Part shown: in pieces, positions 4,459-10,728 of the stretch | Layout of the letters: each line of letters begins with the position of its first letter | Position numbering within the stretch: position 1 is the first letter of the stretch | Origin: W11650 sp963550755 | GTDB taxonomy: Bacteria; Bacillota; Clostridia; Lachnospirales; Vallitaleaceae | DNA: 10,728 nucleotides | Direction of reading: 5' to 3' | Assembly (NCBI GenBank): GCA_963550755.1 | Contig: CAUVDV010000076.1 | Location: 1 to 10,728 of the forward strand | Notes under the pieces: generated by a model | The model's database searches: none | What the model was told of the DNA's origin: nothing | The model's input: the letters and a program-made list of their open reading frames with translations, nothing else | Position numbers and translations under genes: made by a program

Positions 4459-7400
4459 TTATTCCGTCACTTCTTCCGCCGCCTGCTTCTGCGCTTCATC
4501 AGCGCTGACAATCTCAACGTTGCGGTAAATACTCATACCGGTTCCGGCCGGGATCAGCTTACCTAAGATAACATTTTCCTTTAAGCCAATCAGCGGGTCA
4601 ACCTTGCCGAAAATAGCCGCCTCGGTCAAGACCTTAGTCGTTTCCTGGAAGGAAGCCGCCGACAGAAACGACTTGGTGGCTAAGGAAGCCTTGGTGATTC
4701 CCAGCAGCACCTGCGTACCGCTGGCTTCTTCTAAGCCCTGCTCGCGCATTTGCTGATTGACGTTTTCAAACTCCAAACGATCAGCTAAAACGCCCGGCAA
4801 TAAATCAGTATCGCCGTTATCCTCAATCTTAACCTTTTTCAGCATCTGCCGGACAATGACCTCAATGTGCTTGTCATTGATTTCTACGCCCTGCTGGCGG
4901 TACACTCTTTGTACCTCCTGGAGCATATAATCTTCTACCGCCGCACTGTTTTTAATCTTTAAGATATCATGCGGATTAACACTACCTTCGGTCAGTTCGT
5001 CGCCGGCTTCAATGATTTGTCCTTCCTCGACCTTGATCCGCGAACCGTAAGGAATCAAATACGCCTTGCTGCTGCCGGTTTCATCATTTGTGACGATAAC
5101 TTCCCGCTTTTTCTTGTTGTCGCTGACCGTGACCCGGCCGCCAAACTCGGATAAGATGGCCAAGCCCTTGGGTTTACGGGCTTCAAAAAGTTCCTCGACA
5201 CGAGGCAAACCTTGGGTAATATCCTCGGCCGTAGCAATACCGCCGCTGTGGAAGTTCCGCATCGTCAGCTGCGTACCCGGCTCACCGATGGACTGCGCCG
5301 CGATGATACCGACCGCCTCGCCGACCTGCACCGGCCGGCCGGTTGCCATATCCGCACCGTAGCACTTAGCGCAGACGCCAATCTTGGAGCGGCAGGTTAA
5401 AGCCGTCCGGATCTTGACTTCGGTAATGCCGGCAGCAATAATCTTGCGCGCCTGGCGGGGATTAATCATCGTGTCGGCCGGCACTAAGAGCTTGCCGGTT
5501 TCCGGATGCTTAATATCTTCTACCGACCAGCGGCCGGTAATTCTTTCCTCTAAGGACTCAATCACTTCCTTGCTGTCCATGAAAGCCTTGACCTTTAAGC
5601 CAACCACTTCTTCGCTGCCCTCGCAGCAGTCCAGCTCCCGGATAATCAAATCCTGCGAAACATCGACCAAACGTCTGGTCAAATAACCGGAGTCGGCCGT
5701 TCTGAGCGCGATATCGGCCAGACCTTTTCTGGCTCCATGCGCAGAAATAAAGTATTCCAAAACATCTAAGCCCTCCCGGAAGTTTGACTTAATCGGCAAT
5801 TCAATTGTCCGTCCCTGCGTATCGGCCATCAAACCACGCATGCCAACCAGCTGTTTAATTTGGTTATTAGAGCCGCGGGCACCGGAATCGGCCATCATAA
5901 AGATGTTGTTATATTTTCCTAAGTTTTTAAGCAGCGCTTCCGTCAGTTGATCATCGGCGTTTTTCCAGGTTTGAATCGTCTTTAAGTAGCGCTCGTCCTC
6001 GGTCATCATACCGCGGCGGAACTGCTTGGCGACTGTTTCAATCGTATCTTCCGCCTGCTTTAGGATATCGCCCTTGCTCTCCGGCACTTCCATATCGGAC
6101 AGGGCAACCGTAATCGCCCCTCTGGTCGAATACTTAAAGCCCAAATGCTTGATATTGTCCAGCACTTCCGATGTCTTGGTCGAGCCGTGAATGTCGATGC
6201 AGCGGTAAAGAATTTCCTTCAGCTGCTTTTTGCCGACCAAATAATCAATTTCAAACAGCAGTTCCGAACCGGCTGCCTCCCGGTCAACAAAGCCCAAATC
6301 CTGCGGAATAATCTCATTGAAAATAATCCGGCCCGGCGTTGTTTCTACAATAGTCGAAATCTTTTGCCCATTGACCGACTTGCTTCTTCTTACTTTAATC
6401 TTGGAATGCAGCGATAAAACTCCATTATCATAGGCTAAAAGCGCCTCATTCTCATCGGTATAAGCGCTGCCCTCGCCCGGCTCGCCGTCCTTTTGCAGCG
6501 TCAAATAATAAATACCCAAAACAACGTCCTGCGACGGTACGCAGACCGGACCGCCGTCAGAAGGCTTGAGCAGGTTATTCGGCGACAGCAGGAGGAACCG
6601 GCACTCGGCCTGCGCTTCCTCCGACAGCGGCAGGTGCACCGCCATTTGGTCGCCGTCAAAGTCGGCGTTAAAGGCAGTACAAACCAGCGGGTGCAGGCGA
6701 ATAGCTTTGCCCTCAACCAGCACCGGCTCAAATGCCTGAATACCAAGCCTGTGCAGCGTCGGCGCCCGGTTAAGCATAACCGGATGTTCGCTGATGACTT
6801 CTTCCAGCACGTCAAACACATACGGATCCAAGCGGTCAACCATTTTTTTGGCCGACTTAATGTTATGCGCCATTTCGTCCTCAACCAAGCGCTTCATAAT
6901 AAAGGGCTTAAATAATTCAATCGCCATTTTCTTGGGCAGACCGCACTGATAAATTTTCAGCTCCGGTCCAACCACGATAACCGACCGGCCGGAATAGTCC
7001 ACCCGCTTACCCAAAAGATTTTGCCGGAACCGGCCTTGTTTTCCTTTGAGCATATCGGATAACGATTTTAACGGACGATTCCCCGGACCGGTGACCGGGC
7101 GTCCCCGGCGGCCGTTGTCAATCAAGGCGTCAACCGCCTCCTGCAGCATTCTTTTTTCATTGCGGATAATAATTTCCGGCGCTTTAATCTCCATCAGACG
7201 GCTAAGACGATTGTTCCGGTTGATCACCCGCCGGTACAAGTCGTTTAAGTCGGAGGTAGCAAAGCGGCCGCCGTCCAACTGCACCATTGGCCGCAAATCC
7301 GGCGGAATCACCGGAATATGGGTCAGGATCATCCATTCCGGCCGGTTTTCCGAGCTGCGGAACGCTTCGACTACTTCCAGCCGCTTAATAATCCGCGCCT

Positions 7401-8016
7401 TTTTTTGCCCTTTGGTATCGCGCAGCGCCTGTTTTAATTCCTTGCTTTCTTTTTCCAAATCAATGGCCGCTAAAATTTCCTGAATTGCTTCCGCGCCCAG
7501 GCCCACCCGGAAAGTCTCGCCGCAGCGCTCCAAGGCTTCGTGATAATCCCGGTCAGACAGCACCTGCTTATAGCGTAAATCGGATTCGCCCGGATCTAAA
7601 ACAATATAAGAGGCAAAATACAGCACTTTCTCCAATTTTTTCGGGGAAATATCCAAAATCAAGCCCATCCGGCTGGGAATTCCTTTAAAATACCAAATAT
7701 GCGATACCGGCGCCGCTAATTTAATATGACCCATCCGCTCCCGGCGAACTTTGGCCTTGGTTACTTCCACGCCGCACTTATCACAAATCACGCCCTTATG
7801 GCGATTTTTCTTATACTTTCCGCAATGGCATTCCCAGTCCTTACTTGGGCCAAAAATCCGTTCGCAGAATAAACCGTCGACTTCCGGCTTTAAAGTACGA
7901 TAATTGATGGTTTCCGGCTTTGTTACTTCGCCTCTTGACCATTCAAGAATCCGTTCCGGAGATGCCAGTCCAATTTTAATCGCATCAAAATTAACCGTTT
8001 GTTGTTCTTTCGGCAT
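4459..8016 (-). CDS. rpoC: RNA polymerase subunit beta' (RpoC)
   Basis: The 1,185-residue beta' subunit forms the catalytic cleft of RNA polymerase with beta. The N-terminal zinc ribbon has C63, C65, C78 and C81. The catalytic motif NADFDGDQM spans 450-458, with D452, D454 and D456 holding the active-site magnesium. The bridge helix region lies about 755-785 (HGARKGLAD to YLTRR). The second zinc site has a Cys at 797 or 798 with C875, C882 and C885. The trigger loop reads MRNFHSGG (919-926), keeping the catalytic Arg and His but with Asn and Ser where B. subtilis has Thr. Length and lack of the large trigger-loop insertion fit Firmicutes. The ATG at 8016 lies 9 nt after AAGGAG, and only 23 bp separate it from rpoB, so the two are co-transcribed. 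It is the last gene before the terminator; the ribosomal protein genes that often follow are absent. Confidence 0.98.
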   Translation of the reverse strand: MPKEQQTVNFDAIKIGLASPERILEWSRGEVTKPETINYRTLKPEVDGLFCERIFGPSKDWECHCGKYKKNRHKGVICDKCGVEVTKAKVRRERMGHIKLAAPVSHIWYFKGIPSRMGLILDISPKKLEKVLYFASYIVLDPGESDLRYKQVLSDRDYHEALERCGETFRVGLGAEAIQEILAAIDLEKESKELKQALRDTKGQKKARIIKRLEVVEAFRSSENRPEWMILTHIPVIPPDLRPMVQLDGGRFATSDLNDLYRRVINRNNRLSRLMEIKAPEIIIRNEKRMLQEAVDALIDNGRRGRPVTGPGNRPLKSLSDMLKGKQGRFRQNLLGKRVDYSGRSVIVVGPELKIYQCGLPKKMAIELFKPFIMKRLVEDEMAHNIKSAKKMVDRLDPYVFDVLEEVISEHPVMLNRAPTLHRLGIQAFEPVLVEGKAIRLHPLVCTAFNADFDGDQMAVHLPLSEEAQAECRFLLLSPNNLLKPSDGGPVCVPSQDVVLGIYYLTLQKDGEPGEGSAYTDENEALLAYDNGVLSLHSKIKVRRSKSVNGQKISTIVETTPGRIIFNEIIPQDLGFVDREAAGSELLFEIDYLVGKKQLKEILYRCIDIHGSTKTSEVLDNIKHLGFKYSTRGAITVALSDMEVPESKGDILKQAEDTIETVAKQFRRGMMTEDERYLKTIQTWKNADDQLTEALLKNLGKYNNIFMMADSGARGSNNQIKQLVGMRGLMADTQGRTIELPIKSNFREGLDVLEYFISAHGARKGLADIALRTADSGYLTRRLVDVSQDLIIRELDCCEGSEEVVGLKVKAFMDSKEVIESLEERITGRWSVEDIKHPETGKLLVPADTMINPRQARKIIAAGITEVKIRTALTCRSKIGVCAKCYGADMATGRPVQVGEAVGIIAAQSIGEPGTQLTMRNFHSGGIATAEDITQGLPRVEELFEARKPKGLAILSEFGGRVTVSDNKKKREVIVTNDETGSSKAYLIPYGSRIKVEEGQIIEAGDELTEGSVNPHDILKIKNSAAVEDYMLQEVQRVYRQQGVEINDKHIEVIVRQMLKKVKIEDNGDTDLLPGVLADRLEFENVNQQMREQGLEEASGTQVLLGITKASLATKSFLSAASFQETTKVLTEAAIFGKVDPLIGLKENVILGKLIPAGTGMSIYRNVEIVSADEAQKQAAEEVTE

Positions 8017-8039
8017 ATTATCAGACTCCTTCCGCCGGC

Positions 8040-10728
8040 TTAATTATCAAAATCGTCTTCCTCGCCGATAATAAAGCTGTCTTCAAAATTAATATCATCA
8101 TAATCATCATCTAAAGCTTCATTGGCGTCAATCTCGTCAATTTCGCTGTAATCAAAGCTGTCATTGTCATCATCCAATGAATCCAGCCGATAATCGTCCA
8201 GTTCAAAATCAACGCCGTCGTCAAAGTCGTCTTCTTTCAGTTCTACCACTGTATCGCCGGTCAGAACGTTCACATCCAGCGCCAGCGACTGCAGTTCCTT
8301 GAGCAGCACCTTAAACGATTCCGGAATCCCCGGCTCCGGAATATTTTCGCCCTTGATAATCGCCTCATAGGTTTTGACCCGGCCGACTACGTCATCAGAC
8401 TTCATAGTCAAAATCTCCTGCAGCGTGTAGGCAGCGCCGTAAGCTTCCAGCGCCCAAACTTCCATTTCACCGAAACGCTGTCCGCCGAACTGGGCTTTAC
8501 CGCCAAGCGGCTGCTGCGTTACCAGCGAATATGGGCCGGTCGAGCGGGCGTGAATCTTATCGTCAACCAAATGGTGAAGCTTCAAATAATGCATATAGCC
8601 GACGGTTACTTCGGCGTCAAAATATTCGCCGGTTCGGCCGTCCCGAAGCGGAAGCTTGCCGGAGCGCGGAATCTTTACGCCCTTCCATTCTTCCCGGTGC
8701 GCCCGGTTATCGGACAAATACTCAAACACTTCCTTATCCAAAGTGCTTTTCCATTTCTTTTCAAAATCCTTAAACTCCATATTGACATAGTCGTTCGCCA
8801 TGTCCAGAGTATCCATGATATCTTCTTCGTTAGCGCCGTCAAAAACCGGCGTAGCAATCTTAAAGCCCAAAGCCTTCGCCGCCAGGCCCAAATGCACTTC
8901 CAAAATCTGCCCGATATTCATACGCGAAGGCACGCCCATCGGATTTAAAACAATGTCTAACGGCCGGCCGTTCGGTAAAAACGGCATATCCTCCTGCGGC
9001 AAAACTCTGGACACAACGCCCTTATTACCATGGCGGCCAGCCATTTTATCGCCGACCGAAATTTTTCTTTTCTGGGCAATATAAACGCGCACCGCTTGAT
9101 TGACACCGGGCGACAAGTCATCGCCGTTTTCTCTGGTGAAAATATGCACGTCGACAATCGTTCCCTCTTGTCCGTGCGGAACTTTGAGCGAGGTATCCCT
9201 AACTTCCCGGGCTTTTTCTCCGAAAATTGCTCTAAGCAGCCGTTCCTCCGCCGTCAGTTCGGTTTCGCCCTTGGGCGTTACCTTACCGACTAAAATATCG
9301 CCGGACCGCACTTCCGCACCAATTCGGATAATGCCTCGCTCATCCAAATCTTTGAGCGCTTCCTCGCCTACGCCCGGAATATCCCTGGTGATTTCCTCCG
9401 GTCCCAGCTTGGTATCTCTGGCTTCCGACTCATGTTCCTCAATATGAATCGAAGTATAAACGTCATCTCTGACTAAGTTTTCATTCAGCAGAATGGCATC
9501 CTCGTAATTGTAGCCTTCCCAGGACATAAAGCCGATCAAAGGGTTTTTGCCCAGCGCAATTTCGCCGCCCTGCGTCGAGGAACCGTCAGCAATCACTTCG
9601 CCTTTAACGACTTCCTGCCCTTTTTTCACTATCGGTCTTTGGTTCATGCAGGTACCCTGATTGGAACGGACAAATTTCTGCAGACGATGTGAAACCTTCT
9701 TGCCGCCGGCCGTCTTAATAATGATTTCCGTCGCCGAAACCTTATCAATCACGCCGTCTTCCTTAGCCAGCACCACGATGCCGGAGTCAACCGCCGCTTT
9801 ATGCTCAATTCCCGTGCCGACAATCGGCGAATCGGTCGATAACAGCGGAACCGCCTGCCGCTGCATGTTCGAGCCCATCAGCGCCCGGTTGGCGTCATCA
9901 TTTTCCAAAAACGGAATCATGGAAGTTGCCACTGAAAAGACCTGCTTGGGCGAAACGTCCATCAAATCAACCTTGGCAGCGTCCATTTCAATAATCTGCT
10001 CAGCGAACCGGCCGGTTACATATTTATTAATAAACTCGCCTTTTTCCGTCAGCGGCTCATTGGCCTGCGCGATGCGGTACTTGTCTTCTTCATCGGCTGT
10101 AAAATATTCTACCTTATCGGTAACGATCGGCTTGGCGCCGGTTTTGTCAATCAACCGATAGGGCGACTCAATAAAGCCATATTCGTTGATCCTGGCATAA
10201 GTGGCCAGCGAGTTAATCAAACCGATGTTCGGACCTTCCGGCGTTTCAATCGGGCACATTCTGCCGTAATGCGAATAGTGAACGTCCCGCACCTCAAAGC
10301 CGGCCCGATCTCTGGATAAACCGCCGGGACCAAGCGCTGACAAACGTCTTTTGTGCGTCAGCTCACCCAAGGGATTCGTTTGATCCATAAACTGCGACAG
10401 CTGAGAACTGCCGAAAAACTCCTTGATCGCCGCCGAAACCGGCCGAATGTTAATCAGCGACTGGGCCGAAACCGTTTCCGTGTCCTGAACCGTCATCCGT
10501 TCCCGAATCACCCTTTCCATCCGGGAAAGACCAATCCGGAACTGATTCTGCAAAAGCTCGCCCACCGCCCGAATCCGGCGGTTGCCCAAGTGGTCAATAT
10601 CGTCTTTGGTACCGATATGGTATTCCAAATGCATATTATAATTAATGGACGCAAAAATATCTTCCTTAGTAATATGCTTGGGAATTAAATGGGCGACATT
10701 CTTTTTAATCTGGGCAATCAGTTCCTCG
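8040..10728 (-). CDS. rpoB: RNA polymerase subunit beta (RpoB), N-terminus outside window
   Basis: About 896 C-terminal residues are present; the frame runs through the right edge (visible from EELIAQIKKNVAHLIPK), so an internal ATG at 10634 is not the start. Rifampicin-site cluster I lies at about 10320-10412, with SQLSQFMDQTNPL and THKRRLSALGPGG; the key Asp, His and Ser positions are the sensitive type. Further landmarks are HYGRMCPIETPEGPNIGL, the lobe GDKMAGRHGNKG that contacts the hybrid, NPMGVPSRMNIGQ, and the C-terminal GGKAQFGGQRFGEMEVWALE clamp helix. After the conserved ELQSLALDVNVL comes a 73-residue tail. Its last 64 residues contain 32 Asp/Glu and one Arg, which is unusually acidic and probably disordered. 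rpoC follows 23 bp downstream. Confidence 0.98.
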   Translation of the reverse strand, partial: EELIAQIKKNVAHLIPKHITKEDIFASINYNMHLEYHIGTKDDIDHLGNRRIRAVGELLQNQFRIGLSRMERVIRERMTVQDTETVSAQSLINIRPVSAAIKEFFGSSQLSQFMDQTNPLGELTHKRRLSALGPGGLSRDRAGFEVRDVHYSHYGRMCPIETPEGPNIGLINSLATYARINEYGFIESPYRLIDKTGAKPIVTDKVEYFTADEEDKYRIAQANEPLTEKGEFINKYVTGRFAEQIIEMDAAKVDLMDVSPKQVFSVATSMIPFLENDDANRALMGSNMQRQAVPLLSTDSPIVGTGIEHKAAVDSGIVVLAKEDGVIDKVSATEIIIKTAGGKKVSHRLQKFVRSNQGTCMNQRPIVKKGQEVVKGEVIADGSSTQGGEIALGKNPLIGFMSWEGYNYEDAILLNENLVRDDVYTSIHIEEHESEARDTKLGPEEITRDIPGVGEEALKDLDERGIIRIGAEVRSGDILVGKVTPKGETELTAEERLLRAIFGEKAREVRDTSLKVPHGQEGTIVDVHIFTRENGDDLSPGVNQAVRVYIAQKRKISVGDKMAGRHGNKGVVSRVLPQEDMPFLPNGRPLDIVLNPMGVPSRMNIGQILEVHLGLAAKALGFKIATPVFDGANEEDIMDTLDMANDYVNMEFKDFEKKWKSTLDKEVFEYLSDNRAHREEWKGVKIPRSGKLPLRDGRTGEYFDAEVTVGYMHYLKLHHLVDDKIHARSTGPYSLVTQQPLGGKAQFGGQRFGEMEVWALEAYGAAYTLQEILTMKSDDVVGRVKTYEAIIKGENIPEPGIPESFKVLLKELQSLALDVNVLTGDTVVELKEDDFDDGVDFELDDYRLDSLDDDNDSFDYSEIDEIDANEALDDDYDDINFEDSFIIGEEDDFDN

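Noticed and set aside
4969..7688. Many open frames opposite rpoC
   Set aside because: These are antisense shadows of a long, strongly conserved gene and carry no independent signals.
8531..10688. Open frames opposite rpoB
   Set aside because: Shadow frames caused by codon bias of rpoB.
1..10728. CRISPR array, tRNA, rRNA, transposase or phage module
   Set aside because: No regularly spaced repeats, no cloverleaf or rRNA signature, and no transposase or phage-like protein was seen on either strand.

Overview
The window looks like a chromosomal segment of a low-to-mid GC Firmicute, most likely a member of the Clostridia. The grounds are the RpoB/RpoC sequences (no proteobacterial-type insertions), strong AGGAGG-type ribosome binding sites, a Bacillus-style PurBox pair, an azlCD pair and a diderm-unlike lipoprotein. 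I cannot name a genus from the sequence alone.

Layout from left to right. (1) Positions 1-376, minus strand: the first codons of a gene that leaves the left edge, a long leader (about 215 nt), a sigma-A promoter and two PurR boxes. The N-terminus resembles the large Firmicutes FGAM synthase (PurL), and the operator independently points to purine biosynthesis. (2) Positions 474-1840, plus strand: a monocistronic AAA+ ATPase with a DUF4143-type C-terminus, with its own extended -10 promoter, a TTG start and a terminator. (3) Positions 1843-2945, minus strand: azlC-azlD, a translationally coupled branched-chain amino acid exporter. (4) Positions 2957-3120: a small palindrome-rich element with terminal inverted repeats, lying between two divergent promoters. 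(5) Positions 3166-4322, plus strand: a two-domain lipoprotein gene broken by a frameshift and an amber stop, followed by a terminator. (6) Positions 4368-10728, minus strand: terminator, rpoC (complete) and rpoB (its 5' end lies outside the window), the catalytic core of RNA polymerase.

The genes do not form one pathway. The window is an RNA polymerase operon end placed against a patchwork of short, independently transcribed units. The points most worth a second look are: the PurR operator that identifies the left-edge gene; the degenerate duplicated-domain lipoprotein; the small inverted-repeat element; rpoC being the last gene of its operon, where rpsL-rpsG-fusA often follows in Firmicutes; and a 64-residue RpoB C-terminal tail that is half Asp/Glu. 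I found no CRISPR array, tRNA, rRNA, transposase or phage gene, and no clearly novel multi-gene system.
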